A stretch of DNA of 34,633 nt from Acholeplasma sp. (GTDB lineage: Bacteria; Bacillota_I; Bacilli_A; Acholeplasmatales; Acholeplasmataceae), in NCBI GenBank assembly GCA_003605085.1, contig QZKD01000046.1, positions 1 through 34,633 of the forward strand, in the 5' to 3' direction. Position 1 is the stretch's first letter; each line of letters begins with the position of its first letter. The position numbers and the translations under genes are program-made. The notes beneath the pieces are model-generated. The model searched no databases. It saw only the letters and a program-made list of their open reading frames with translations, and was not told where the DNA came from. Positions 1 through 7,358 of the stretch are shown here, piece by piece.

Positions 1-290
1 CCACTACCTGCAGGAACAACATCTAAATGGCCAATCATTCCCACAAATTCTTTTTGGTTTCCGTACTCAATATGTCCAGCATAGCCATCAAGATTGATGG
101 TTGAAAATCCATCTCTTTCACCAAGAGAAAGCATAAAATCAAGGGCTTCTTTCGTACCTTCACCAAAAGGTGCTCCTTTACGCTTGGGATCAAATGTGGT
201 CATTTCAGAGTTGATTTTGATAAGGTTTTGTAAATCAAGAATAATCTCATCTTTTCTTCTTAATACTTCTTCTTTAAAATTGATCGTCAT
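1..290 (-). CDS. pepV: M20 family dipeptidase, PepV-like (5' part only)
   Basis: This is the N-terminal 96 residues of a metallopeptidase; the rest lies beyond the left edge of the window. Translation from the ATG at 290 reads MTINFKEEVLRRKDEI and reaches GMIGHLDVVPAG at about residues 84-95. That is the first zinc-ligand motif of the M20 family, with H88 and D90. The stretch KRKGAPFGEG (37-46) also fits PepV/Sapep enzymes, which cleave dipeptides in the cytoplasm using two zinc ions. The start is supported by a strong ribosome site (AAAAAAGGAG, 7 bases before ATG). An extended -10 (TGCTACAAT, TACAAT at 310-315) lies upstream, so it appears to have its own promoter. Family is secure; the PepV subgroup is inferred from the N-terminus alone. 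Confidence 0.85.
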   Translation of the reverse strand, partial: MTINFKEEVLRRKDEIILDLQNLIKINSEMTTFDPKRKGAPFGEGTKEALDFMLSLGERDGFSTINLDGYAGHIEYGNQKEFVGMIGHLDVVPAGS

Positions 291-309
291 ATTATCATCT
301 CCTTTTTTC

Positions 310-318
310 ATTGTAGCA
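310..318 (-). promoter_or_regulatory. Extended -10 promoter element for the PepV-like gene
   Basis: On the minus strand TGCTACAAT (TG plus one base before TACAAT) lies just upstream of the ribosome site of the dipeptidase gene. I see no good -35 at normal spacing, which is common for extended -10 promoters. The same TGC-before-the-minus-10 pattern recurs at several promoters in this window. Confidence 0.5.
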
Positions 319-356
319 CATTTTTGACGATTCCAACGTATCACATCACTTCACCA

Positions 357-384
357 TAAAAAAAGTACAGGATTAATCCTGTAC
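357..384 (-). terminator. Intrinsic terminator of the padR/DUF1700/DUF4097 operon
   Basis: Positions 365-384 form a perfect 20-base palindrome (GTACAGGATT and its complement). Read on the minus strand it is followed by seven T. The stop codon of the DUF4097 gene (373-375) sits in the middle of the palindrome, so it falls in the loop of the hairpin. Confidence 0.85.
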
Positions 385-1395
385 ATTAATAGTGATGTTT
401 CCTGTATTGACTGAAACTGTGAATGCAATCGTTCCTGTTGAGGTTTGATGCTCTGATCCCTGACTCAATCCATCAATTCGAATGGTTCCTGTATCGGTTT
501 CTAAATCTAACCGATAGAGTGACAAATCAAGAACATTGACGGTAACATCCCCCGTGGATGAATCGATGTCAAAATGAGTTGCATCGACTAACGTAATCGT
601 GATGTTGCCTGTATCTGAATGCAATACACATCCTCCGTCGATTGTTCCTTCATCAAGTATGATACGACCTGTGGAAACATCTGCATCTAAAGACGTTAAA
701 TTGAAGGTTTCCAAGGTGATTTTGCCTGTACTTGTACGCAATTCTGTCTCTTGTCCAACCACGTTGTTTAACACGATATCTCCAGTAGAATTTGTCACCA
801 TGATGTCACCTTGTATGTTTAAATTTACTAAACTTGCATCTCCAGTGTCAAGATCTGCTTGAAGTGAATTTGCTTGGATATTTTGTAACTTAATCGATCC
901 TGTATCAGTCGACACATCAAGGGTTTCATAGCTTTTTTCTACACCATAAATTAATTCAATATCACCAACACTTGATTTAAGCTGTAATGTTAAGATCCAG
1001 TCATGAGGAATATAAACATGAACTTCCCGATATTCATCAGCTACAAACGAGAAATTGAACCAATTCCATAACGGCTGCTTCTCTTCTTGAATGATCTCAT
1101 AAGTTCCTAAAACATCATCACTGAATGTCCATTCATCCTTGGTCTCATGAACACGATACGTGATATGCATTTGATCATCGTCACTATCATGAAAAATGAG
1201 ATGTCTTGTTTGAACATCGATCATCAAGGTATCTATTGGATCTGTAACATCTTGAGTCATAACCTCAGAGTAAGATTCTTCATCATTAAAAAAACCTGTG
1301 ATTTCAGCTAAGCTTGATCCCATAAAGAATGATGCAATCACCATCACCATTCCAACAATCAGTAAAACACCTAATAATCTTGAAAATACTTTCAT
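373..1395 (-). CDS. DUF4097 family beta-strand repeat protein, membrane-anchored
   Basis: A 340-residue protein with one N-terminal membrane segment (about residues 5-25, LLGVLLIVGMVMVIASFFMG) followed by an exported repeat region. From about residue 140 to the end it carries eleven copies of a short motif of the form S/D/N-TG-x-I/V (for example DTGSIKL, STGDIVL, STGKITL, STGRIIL, DTGNITI, NTGNITI) every 15-25 residues. This is typical of DUF4097/adhesin-like proteins that fold as a right-handed beta-helix. The molecular role of the family is not well established. Its start overlaps the stop of the DUF1700 gene as ATGA (1392-1395), so translation is probably coupled. It is the last gene of a PadR-DUF1700-DUF4097 operon, a set widely linked to cell-envelope stress in Firmicutes. 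Confidence 0.85.
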   Translation of the reverse strand: MKVFSRLLGVLLIVGMVMVIASFFMGSSLAEITGFFNDEESYSEVMTQDVTDPIDTLMIDVQTRHLIFHDSDDDQMHITYRVHETKDEWTFSDDVLGTYEIIQEEKQPLWNWFNFSFVADEYREVHVYIPHDWILTLQLKSSVGDIELIYGVEKSYETLDVSTDTGSIKLQNIQANSLQADLDTGDASLVNLNIQGDIMVTNSTGDIVLNNVVGQETELRTSTGKITLETFNLTSLDADVSTGRIILDEGTIDGGCVLHSDTGNITITLVDATHFDIDSSTGDVTVNVLDLSLYRLDLETDTGTIRIDGLSQGSEHQTSTGTIAFTVSVNTGNITINVQD

Positions 1396-1961
1396 TTTTC
1401 TTCACCTTTTCGATACGCTAGTTTTGAAAACCAGTGTAATAATTTTTTCTGCAAGACAGTCATCCATTTCAGCAATACTAATGAGAAGATGGCCATCAAC
1501 GTAAATACCACTAATGCAAATCCAATCATTCCGATCATGGATCCTAAAGACAGACTCGAAGTCGATAATTGAGTTAAGAATCCGATAAAACCAATGAGTG
1601 AACTACCTAAGACAACAAAACCCGTAAGGATCATTGAAAAGACAACGATCATGATGGATATGTATAAAACCGCTAGGGGAAATAGTATGGGACTACCGAT
1701 CAATAGAATCAATAACTGTTTCGTGGATTTTGATATCTTACGATAAGAATTATTTTCACGTTTCATCAATACTTCCGGTGTCATATCAACGACAATTTTT
1801 TGAATGTCATAACTCGCTAAAATCTGATCGAGTGATTCTCCTGAGGATAGACGTTCGTTAATCATCTCTTCGTAATAACTGACAATATCATCCACTTCAC
1901 TGTCGTAGAATTTTTTACTTAAAGCTCGTTCTAAATCTTTTAACCATGTTTTCATATGCAT
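1392..1961 (-). CDS. DUF1700 (HAAS-domain) membrane protein
   Basis: A 189-residue protein. The N-terminal 60 residues resemble the HAAS helical domain of DUF1700 proteins: WLKDLERALSKKF, then SYYEEMINERLSSGES, then a helix ending in TPEVL. Three or four hydrophobic segments follow (roughly 80-175), so it is an integral membrane protein. It lies 4 bases after padR and overlaps the DUF4097 gene by 4 bases. DUF1700 proteins often act with a PadR repressor and a DUF4097 protein, which matches this order; the biochemical role is unknown. Two in-frame ATGs (1961 and 1955) are possible starts. Neither has a convincing ribosome site, so translation probably couples to padR. The product of the 1955 start would begin MKTWLKDLERAL, which looks more like homologues. 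Confidence 0.82.
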   Translation of the reverse strand: MHMKTWLKDLERALSKKFYDSEVDDIVSYYEEMINERLSSGESLDQILASYDIQKIVVDMTPEVLMKRENNSYRKISKSTKQLLILLIGSPILFPLAVLYISIMIVVFSMILTGFVVLGSSLIGFIGFLTQLSTSSLSLGSMIGMIGFALVVFTLMAIFSLVLLKWMTVLQKKLLHWFSKLAYRKGEEK

Positions 1962-1965
1962 ACGC

Positions 1966-2268
1966 TCATTTCATCAATATCTCATACACTTTTCGAATAT
2001 CTTCCCATTCATGAAGAAATTCATCAATTTTGATCTTTCCTTTGCTCGTAATCATATAGTATTTACGATTACGACCTTGAAACAATACATTATATGTCTT
2101 GAGTTCATCATTTTTTTCCAATCGCCTTAAGATTGGATACAGTGTGGATTCAGTGATATCAATGTATTGTGAAAGGTCACTTACAATTTTATAGCCATAC
2201 GAGTCACCACGGGTGAGCATGGCAAGGACAAAAATTTCTAAAACACCTTTTTTTACTTGTTCTCTCAT
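1966..2268 (-). CDS. PadR family transcriptional regulator
   Basis: A 100-residue winged-helix regulator. MREQVKKGVLEIFVLAMLTRGDSYGYKIV at the N-terminus and TESTLYPILRRLEKND (recognition helix, about 39-54) are diagnostic of PadR. The wing follows (LFQGRNRKYYMITSKGK). The protein is the short form with a minimal C-terminal helix. It heads the three-gene operon, with a good ribosome site (GAGGGG before ATG). A consensus promoter carrying a palindrome in its spacer lies directly upstream, so autorepression is likely. PadR proteins usually release DNA on binding small hydrophobic compounds; the ligand here cannot be told from sequence. Confidence 0.92.
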   Translation of the reverse strand: MREQVKKGVLEIFVLAMLTRGDSYGYKIVSDLSQYIDITESTLYPILRRLEKNDELKTYNVLFQGRNRKYYMITSKGKIKIDEFLHEWEDIRKVYEILMK

Positions 2269-2300
2269 CAGATACCCCTCAATACTTTGTTTTCGATAAT

Positions 2301-2329
2301 ATTATACAATGCATAGTATATATTGTCAA
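2301..2329 (-). promoter_or_regulatory. Consensus promoter and probable PadR operator
   Basis: On the minus strand TTGACA (2324-2329) and TATAAT (2301-2306) are separated by exactly 17 bases, a full consensus sigma-A-type promoter. The spacer and -10 contain the imperfect palindrome TATACaATGCATaGTATA (2303-2320, 16 of 18 positions symmetric). A PadR dimer bound there would block RNA polymerase. The promoter itself is near certain; the operator role is inferred. Confidence 0.8.
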
Positions 2330-2330
2330 T

Positions 2331-2356
2331 AAAAAAAGTTCATTTTTCTGAACTTT
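2331..2356 (-). terminator. Intrinsic terminator of ssb
   Basis: The stem AAAGTTCA/TGAACTTT (2335-2342 with 2349-2356) has a six-base loop and a T-run on the minus strand. The ssb stop codon TGA (2340-2342) is part of the stem. The padR -35 box starts only two bases beyond the T-run. Confidence 0.75.
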
Positions 2357-2702
2357 CTTCATCGGAACGTAGTTCCGCTTTTGTAGATGATGTTAAATAG
2401 GTAATGCGTTCTGCAATAACTTCAAGCATGGTCAGCTTTCGATCATCAGGCAATTCATACTTCCATGTCTGTATTCTAGCTTTGACTGCAAGCATCACAC
2501 CTTTCGATGCATAGTTCTCAATCGCCGTGGCTAATCCTTCCCAAACAGTAATACGAATAAAGTCAGTGTCGTATTGACCATCCACATTTTTGAAACTACG
2601 CTGAACAGCCAAATTGATGTAGCACACTTTTCGTCCATCTTCTAAAATTCGACTTTCAGGATCTTGAGCAAGTCGCCCGATTAAAATCACTTGATTTAGC
2701 AT
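2340..2702 (-). CDS. ssb: Short single-stranded DNA-binding protein
   Basis: A 120-residue OB-fold protein. MLNQVILIGRLAQDPESR, then AVQRSF, then DFIRITVWEGLA and YASKGVMLAVKARIQTWKYE follow the standard SSB fold over residues 1-105. The usual acidic tail ending in a D-D-x-I-P-F-like tip, which recruits partner proteins, is absent: the C-terminus is just SDEESSEK. It therefore resembles short secondary SSBs (SsbB-like) more than the essential replication SSB, which normally sits between rpsF and rpsR. The ribosome site is strong (AGAGGAGG). The gene stands alone, with its own promoter and its own terminator. Confidence 0.88.
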   Translation of the reverse strand: MLNQVILIGRLAQDPESRILEDGRKVCYINLAVQRSFKNVDGQYDTDFIRITVWEGLATAIENYASKGVMLAVKARIQTWKYELPDDRKLTMLEVIAERITYLTSSTKAELRSDEESSEK

Positions 2703-2711
2703 ATGATTCCT

Positions 2712-2758
2712 CCTCTTTACTCAATTATAAAGAGGATATCGAGTTCATCAAAATGAAC
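2712..2758 (-). promoter_or_regulatory. ssb promoter with two inverted repeats
   Basis: The -10 TATAAT (2724-2729) has a fair -35 (TTGATG, 2746-2751) at 16 bases. Two inverted repeats cover the region: CCTCTTTA/TAAAGAGG (2712-2719 with 2728-2735), spanning the -10 and the ribosome site, and GTTCAT/ATGAAC (2743-2748 with 2753-2758), spanning the -35. Either could be an operator. The first could also fold in RNA and hide the ribosome site if transcription starts far enough upstream. The GTTC..GAAC order is opposite to a LexA box. Confidence 0.5.
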
Positions 2759-2860
2759 AAATCAGGTTTATATTCACTTCTTTTACATGATTTTTATGGG
2801 TTTAGTAGGATAATTCAAAATCTATGGATAACTAAATGATTTGTAAATAATAATTCAATA

Positions 2861-2885
2861 AAAAAAGCCTGATTTAGGCTTTTTT
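2861..2885 (-). terminator. Strong terminator ending the ileS-to-yfmH run
   Basis: The stem AAAAAAGCCT/AGGCTTTTTT (2861-2870 with 2876-2885) has a five-base loop and can act in both directions. The yfmH stop codon (2874-2876) lies at the loop and its edge. The remaining spacer up to ssb (about 2760-2860) is AT-rich and I see no gene in it. Confidence 0.88.
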
Positions 2886-4148
2886 ATAAATGAGGATGGA
2901 CATATATTTTGGCGAGATAAATGATAATGTTTGTTTGACATCATCGAGAGTGACTTCTTTAACCAGATCCACAACATCAAACAGGCTAACACCCATATGA
3001 TAATACTTTCCGTAAATATAGGATTTATACTCTAAATTATTTAGTGCAAATACAAACTGACCCAAATATGCGCGTTGAACACGATCAAAAGCTTCCGAAA
3101 CTAAATCATTTGAACTCTGATTAAAGATATAGTCGAGTAGTATTCGTTTTAGTTTATAAACTTTTTTTGATTCCGCATAAAAAATAATATTTTCTGCATG
3201 CTTTTCAGTATTATGATTGACAGAAAAACTTTGATTGATCAATTTTTCACTTAAAAGCTTTTCATGAATAGGAGAAGATGGGCTAAAAAGAATATTCAGC
3301 AGCATCGACATCGCTGTTTCATGTTTAATTTGCTCAGAAGGATTTCTTTTCTTAACATGCAGTTTAAATCCGATCATGAGTTGATCCATACTGATCGGTT
3401 TTTTTAAGGTCATGGCTTTGATGACAACCCGTTTCGGTTCTTTAGGATAAAGTGTTTTGACTGCGATTTTTGGTTCTTGATGGTGTTCATCATAGACTTC
3501 AAAAAAGCGTTGGATTGCTTTTAGATCAACCTTACCTGCAATGGTTATCAAACGGTTTTTATGCTGATAATATGACTGATAAACATGACTTAATATTTTT
3601 TCATCGATCATTTCAATGGATTCAAGTGTTCCTCCGATGTCTACTCTAATCGGATGGTAGTGATAGAGATTTTCCATCATTTGATTTTGAATCGCGACAT
3701 GAGGATCGTCTAAATACATTTTAAGTTCTTCTGCAATAATAGGTTTTTCATTATTTACATTCTCTTGGGTGTAATAGGGGGTATCAATCATCTTTAATAA
3801 ATAGTCAAGTGCTTCCATCACACGTTCGGTTGCCATAAATAAATACGATGTTTGATTGTATGAGGTCATCGCATTTGCATCAACACCAAGCTTTGAGAAA
3901 TGAACAAATGCATCACCATCAGGCATAGCAAACACTTTATGCTCCAAAAAATGTGCGGTCCCATAGGGAGTTTCAAACGTGTCCTCATAGACTTTATACT
4001 TGACATCTAGCGCACCAAAAGGAATAGACAATTCTACATAGGTTGAGTAATAGGGATCTTCTTTTGGTAGGATATGCACTTGCATACCATTTTTGAGTTT
4101 TATGATATAGAGAGTTTCATTGAAACGTTCAATCTTTTTTTTGATCAT
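2874..4148 (-). CDS. yfmH: M16 family zinc peptidase, YfmH-like (active-type subunit)
   Basis: A 424-residue M16B peptidase. The inverted zinc motif HFLEH is at residues 66-70 in TAHFLEHKVFAMPDGDAF, and the third ligand is probably E140 in KPIIAEELKMYLDDP. The order and length match the YmfH/YfmH family of Bacilli, annotated as associated with the 5-aminopentanol modification of elongation factor P. It pairs with the YfmF-like protein encoded just upstream, which lacks the zinc motif, so a heterodimer of one active and one inactive subunit is expected. Its start overlaps the yfmF stop as ATGA (4145-4148), with AAGGTGA as ribosome site. It is the last gene before a strong terminator. The exact substrate is unknown. 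Confidence 0.88.
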   Translation of the reverse strand: MIKKKIERFNETLYIIKLKNGMQVHILPKEDPYYSTYVELSIPFGALDVKYKVYEDTFETPYGTAHFLEHKVFAMPDGDAFVHFSKLGVDANAMTSYNQTSYLFMATERVMEALDYLLKMIDTPYYTQENVNNEKPIIAEELKMYLDDPHVAIQNQMMENLYHYHPIRVDIGGTLESIEMIDEKILSHVYQSYYQHKNRLITIAGKVDLKAIQRFFEVYDEHHQEPKIAVKTLYPKEPKRVVIKAMTLKKPISMDQLMIGFKLHVKKRNPSEQIKHETAMSMLLNILFSPSSPIHEKLLSEKLINQSFSVNHNTEKHAENIIFYAESKKVYKLKRILLDYIFNQSSNDLVSEAFDRVQRAYLGQFVFALNNLEYKSYIYGKYYHMGVSLFDVVDLVKEVTLDDVKQTLSFISPKYMSILIYKKA

Positions 4149-5350
4149 GGACGTTCACCTTCAAGGACATAGATCGTATCGATGGTCAGTTGTGATAAAG
4201 CCTTTTTTACATCTTCCAAGGTGACATTAGAAATATGGGTAATTCGCGCTTCAACGGATTCTTGATAGTTTAATAAATGACGAATAAATGCACGTTTAGT
4301 TAACGTGGATTGACTATCGAGTGATGATTTGATCTGATGAATATAATAGGCTTTTGCATGATCAAGTTCCTCAGCGGAAATGCCATCATTTTTCATATTT
4401 TCGACAAGAATTTTTATTTGCTCAATCGCAAAATCAACTTTACTAAGATCGATACCAGATGAAATCATGAGCACACCTTTATAGTGATCATAATTGGAAG
4501 AAACGTCATAACAAAGCCCTTCTTTTTCACGGATCTCTCTGAAAAGACGTGATTCAGGATAGCCTCCCAAAATGGTATCTAGAATCACTGCCGCATCATA
4601 AAGTTCATCGATACGATAAATGGGTAATATGTACCCCATATGAACGATTGCTTGCTTCATGATCGTAGATTCAACTTCTTTTACCAAAGGTCGAGGTGCT
4701 CTAAAATGAGTCACAAAAGGATCTGTAAAGGCGATGTCTGAACCTAAGTGTTTGAAGAGTTCATCCTTCATCTGATCATCCACATGACCATTTAAAACAA
4801 TCGTTTTTGCTTGATGTAGTATCGTGCGTTGATAGTAATCCACAAGATGTTTTAATGTCGTTTTTTTAATTTGTTCTAACGTTCCAGAGATCGGCGAACC
4901 ATAGGGGTCATCACCAAAGAATAAGCGTTGAAATTGATGTTGTGCATACGCTCTTTTCTTATCTTGAAGTGTTTCCCATTGTTCAATGAGCATACGCTTT
5001 TCTTCATAAAAAATCTCTTCATTGAACGCTCTATGATCAAAAAGAACCTCTTTAAATAACTGGATTGCATCGGGCCATAACTTGGGATCTTCAACAATTT
5101 TTGGATCCGCAATCGTCATTGAAAATGACATCACAGATAAATTGCCTATACGTTCTGTCCTGGGTTTAATATAAGCTCCATAAAGCTGTTCTAAGCGTCT
5201 ATTCATCGAAAGTCTTGTGGGTAGTTGATCGGTTCCAGTTACCATTAATTTCGGCAGTAAAAAACGATACACTCGGGTATCGGGAGTTTCTAGGTCAGTG
5301 AGATAGACCGCGATTTGTATCGTTTTAAAATCGTTTTTTATGACAATCAT
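4145..5350 (-). CDS. yfmF: M16 family peptidase-like protein, YfmF-like (non-catalytic subunit)
   Basis: A 401-residue M16-fold protein, partner of the downstream YfmH-like peptidase. The region that would hold the HxxEH zinc motif reads RLSMNRRLEQLYGAY (about residues 46-60), with no histidine ligands, so it is probably catalytically inactive as in other YmfF/YfmF proteins. The second M16 half is recognisable from GGYPESRLFREIREKEGLCYDVSS (about 265-290), typical of the R/Y substrate-binding region. Its ATG overlaps the deoD stop by one base (TAATG at 5350), and I see no ribosome site before it, so it probably depends on translational reinitiation after deoD. The function is inferred from family and pairing only. 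Confidence 0.85.
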   Translation of the reverse strand: MIVIKNDFKTIQIAVYLTDLETPDTRVYRFLLPKLMVTGTDQLPTRLSMNRRLEQLYGAYIKPRTERIGNLSVMSFSMTIADPKIVEDPKLWPDAIQLFKEVLFDHRAFNEEIFYEEKRMLIEQWETLQDKKRAYAQHQFQRLFFGDDPYGSPISGTLEQIKKTTLKHLVDYYQRTILHQAKTIVLNGHVDDQMKDELFKHLGSDIAFTDPFVTHFRAPRPLVKEVESTIMKQAIVHMGYILPIYRIDELYDAAVILDTILGGYPESRLFREIREKEGLCYDVSSNYDHYKGVLMISSGIDLSKVDFAIEQIKILVENMKNDGISAEELDHAKAYYIHQIKSSLDSQSTLTKRAFIRHLLNYQESVEARITHISNVTLEDVKKALSQLTIDTIYVLEGERP

Positions 5351-6060
5351 TATAGACTGTGTAAGGCAACTTCAATCATCTTAGTAAACGCCTCTTGACG
5401 TTCCTGTGATGTGGTAGCTTCATGAGTGATCAGTGAATCCGAGACCGTAAGTAAGCAAGCTGCCTTCTTGCCCAGTGCTTTTGCGTTTGCAAATAATGCG
5501 AAGGATTCCATTTCAACGGCATCTGTCCCGTATGTTTCATGAATAGTCTTAAATTCATCATGCTTTAATCGGTAAAAGACATCTGAGGAATGGACTCTTG
5601 CCAAGTGTAGAGGAATCCCTAAAGATTCACCTGCTTTTAAGATGCGATTATTGAGTGTTGTAGATGCTCCAAGAATCTTTCTCGATGAAATGCCCATGGT
5701 TTTTGCAAAACTTGATTCTGAATATGCATCCTTAACCAAAATCACATCATATAGATTCAAATCCTTTGTATAAGTTCCACAAGAACCGATACGAATAATC
5801 TTTTCTACACCATAAAAATTGAAGAGTTCAAAGGAATAAATCCCAATCGAGGGCATACCCATACCAGATCCCATTACAGTCACTTTTTTCTTACCATAAT
5901 ACCCAGTGAAACCCCACATATTACGTACATTATTGATCTGAACAACTTTCGTTAAAAAGTTATCTGCAATATATTTTGCTCTTAAGGGATCTCCAGGCAT
6001 AAGCACTGTTTTTGCAATAAGTGAAGCATCTGTTAAATCAATATGTGGTGTTGGAATCAT
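5350..6060 (-). CDS. deoD: Purine nucleoside phosphorylase, DeoD type
   Basis: Cytoplasmic enzyme that splits purine (deoxy)nucleosides with phosphate into base and (deoxy)ribose-1-phosphate. From the ATG at 6060 it is 236 residues, the normal DeoD length. Visible motifs are MPGDPLRAKYIA (21-32, phosphate loop), IRIGSCGTY (89-97, phosphate Arg and Ser), DAVEMESFALF (180-190, ribose-binding Glu/Met/Glu) and TVSDSL (205-210, catalytic Asp208). An upstream TTG in the same frame (6084) is unlikely: the ATG has AAGGAG at 7 bases and matches the family N-terminus. It overlaps the end of deoC by 23 bases. With DeoC and SurE it forms a nucleotide-to-sugar-phosphate route; a phosphopentomutase is not in the window. 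Confidence 0.95.
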   Translation of the reverse strand: MIPTPHIDLTDASLIAKTVLMPGDPLRAKYIADNFLTKVVQINNVRNMWGFTGYYGKKKVTVMGSGMGMPSIGIYSFELFNFYGVEKIIRIGSCGTYTKDLNLYDVILVKDAYSESSFAKTMGISSRKILGASTTLNNRILKAGESLGIPLHLARVHSSDVFYRLKHDEFKTIHETYGTDAVEMESFALFANAKALGKKAACLLTVSDSLITHEATTSQERQEAFTKMIEVALHSL

Positions 6061-6712
6061 TTTTCTTCTCCTTCTTTGAGACAATATCTACGCCATTGGA
6101 TGTACCGATACGTGTGGCACCAGCTTCGATCATGGCAAGCGCATCGACGTACGTTCTTACGCCACCACTCGCTTTGACTTCTGCGTGATCTTTTACAGTA
6201 TCTTTCATCAATTTGACATCTTCAATGCGTGCACCATATGTCCCAAATCCTGTCGATGTTTTGACAAAATGCGCACCTGCTTGAACGGCAATCTTACAAC
6301 CACGAACGATTTCTTCTGGTGAAAGGTAACACGTTTCTAAAATCACTTTAACGGTGCGTCCTTGCCCAGCATCGACCACACCTTTGATATCTTTATAGAC
6401 CCATGCATCGTCATGGCTCTTTAGAGCGTGCACATTGATCACCATATCCAGTTCATCAGCACCTGCTTTGACAGCCTCTAAGGCTTCAAAATGCTTGACT
6501 TCCTTAGCATGTGTCCCATGAGGGAAACCAATGACTGTACAGACGAGAACATCGGTATTTTTTAATTCTTTTTTTGCATATGAAACCCAAATTGGATTGA
6601 CACATACGCTTTTAAAATCATACTGTTTTGCTTCAGCAATGAGTGTATCAATCTGTCCTTGAGCCACGTTTGCTCCTAATTTTGTGTGATCGATCATTTT
6701 ATTCAGTTGCAT
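6038..6712 (-). CDS. deoC: Deoxyribose-phosphate aldolase
   Basis: Class I aldolase that cleaves 2-deoxyribose-5-phosphate to acetaldehyde and glyceraldehyde-3-phosphate. The 224 residues include the Schiff-base lysine K151 in FVKTSTGFG, the proton-relay lysine K180 in VKASGGVR and the acidic residue D89 in DELDMVINV. MIDHTKL at the N-terminus is typical. The start at 6712 has AAGGAG at proper distance and overlaps the preceding membrane-protein gene by 14 bases. The C-terminal tail (KKEKKNDSNTTY) is extended into deoD and is probably not functional. Neighbouring deoD supplies the upstream step of deoxynucleoside catabolism. Confidence 0.96.
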   Translation of the reverse strand: MQLNKMIDHTKLGANVAQGQIDTLIAEAKQYDFKSVCVNPIWVSYAKKELKNTDVLVCTVIGFPHGTHAKEVKHFEALEAVKAGADELDMVINVHALKSHDDAWVYKDIKGVVDAGQGRTVKVILETCYLSPEEIVRGCKIAVQAGAHFVKTSTGFGTYGARIEDVKLMKDTVKDHAEVKASGGVRTYVDALAMIEAGATRIGTSNGVDIVSKKEKKNDSNTTY

Positions 6713-7349
6713 GAATCATCACTCCTTTTTCTTTTTTATGTGTTATTTTTTGCATGAAAACCGCAATGAGTGGTCCCATACTTAATGTCAATATAATCGT
6801 GAACGCATTCACTTGTAAGAGAAGTTTTCCTGTCAATAAGCCAAGAATAATGGCTAAAATTAAGAAGGTGCCTTCAATCATAATTTTGGCAAGTCCTAAA
6901 GGAATCCCTTTATGATGCATCGTTTTGAGTAAACGTTCAAAAGGTGAAGTCACTAATCCAGAAATCAAGGTCAGTGAAACACCAAATGCAATGACAAATA
7001 TCGTCACGGATGCTATTATGATTCGAATCCATAATGGACTATACAGTGAGGTTGGAATAAGATCAACTAAAATATTCCATAGATCAATAAAAAATCCAAC
7101 GACGAATAAGAAAATAATAGAAATCCAGACATCTTTTCCTTTTTCAGCAAAATAACTGATGAGTGCAACAGTAAATCCAGTAACAAAAGTCATAATACCC
7201 TGGGTAAACCAAGGAATACTAACGATATCGACAATAAAATAATTGAACGCATCAATGGGAGTTGCTCCCACGTTCGTGTGTAAAATCACAGAAATCCCAA
7301 GAGCTACAATAACGAAACCCGAGAGATGAATAAATACTTTTTTTAGCAC
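6699..7349 (-). CDS. YczE/YyaS/YitT-type membrane protein
   Basis: A 216-residue integral membrane protein with about five hydrophobic segments: residues 8-25, 45-65, 74-92, 108-130 and 155-200. The motif GATPIDAFNYFIV (about 28-40) after the first helix, and SGLVTSPFERLL in the middle, resemble the YczE family (COG2364), whose function is not firmly known. The start is GTG at 7349 with AAGGAG 5 bases away. It lies 9 bases after the unknown gene and overlaps deoC, so it is embedded in the nucleoside operon. A transport role for a nucleoside or sugar would fit the location, but nothing in the sequence proves it. Confidence 0.75.
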   Translation of the reverse strand: MLKKVFIHLSGFVIVALGISVILHTNVGATPIDAFNYFIVDIVSIPWFTQGIMTFVTGFTVALISYFAEKGKDVWISIIFLFVVGFFIDLWNILVDLIPTSLYSPLWIRIIIASVTIFVIAFGVSLTLISGLVTSPFERLLKTMHHKGIPLGLAKIMIEGTFLILAIILGLLTGKLLLQVNAFTIILTLSMGPLIAVFMQKITHKKEKGVMIHATE

Positions 7350-7358
7350 GTTGGCTCC

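Noticed and set aside
94-327. Open reading frame on the plus strand across the PepV-like gene
   Set aside because: It is antisense to a clear M20 peptidase N-terminus, has no ribosome site and resembles no family.
2743-2758. GTTCAT/ATGAAC repeat at the ssb promoter as a LexA (SOS) box
   Set aside because: The half-sites are in the reverse order to the Gram-positive LexA box (GAAC-N4-GTTC), so it is only listed as an inverted repeat.
2810-2845. A TTATCCATA on the minus strand resembling a DnaA box
   Set aside because: It is a single imperfect copy in an AT-rich gap, with no cluster and no dnaA or dnaN nearby, so there is no support for an origin.
4145-5350. YfmF-like protein as a degenerate pseudogene because it lacks the zinc motif
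   Set aside because: Absence of the motif is normal for this subunit type, and the gene is full length and embedded in the operon.
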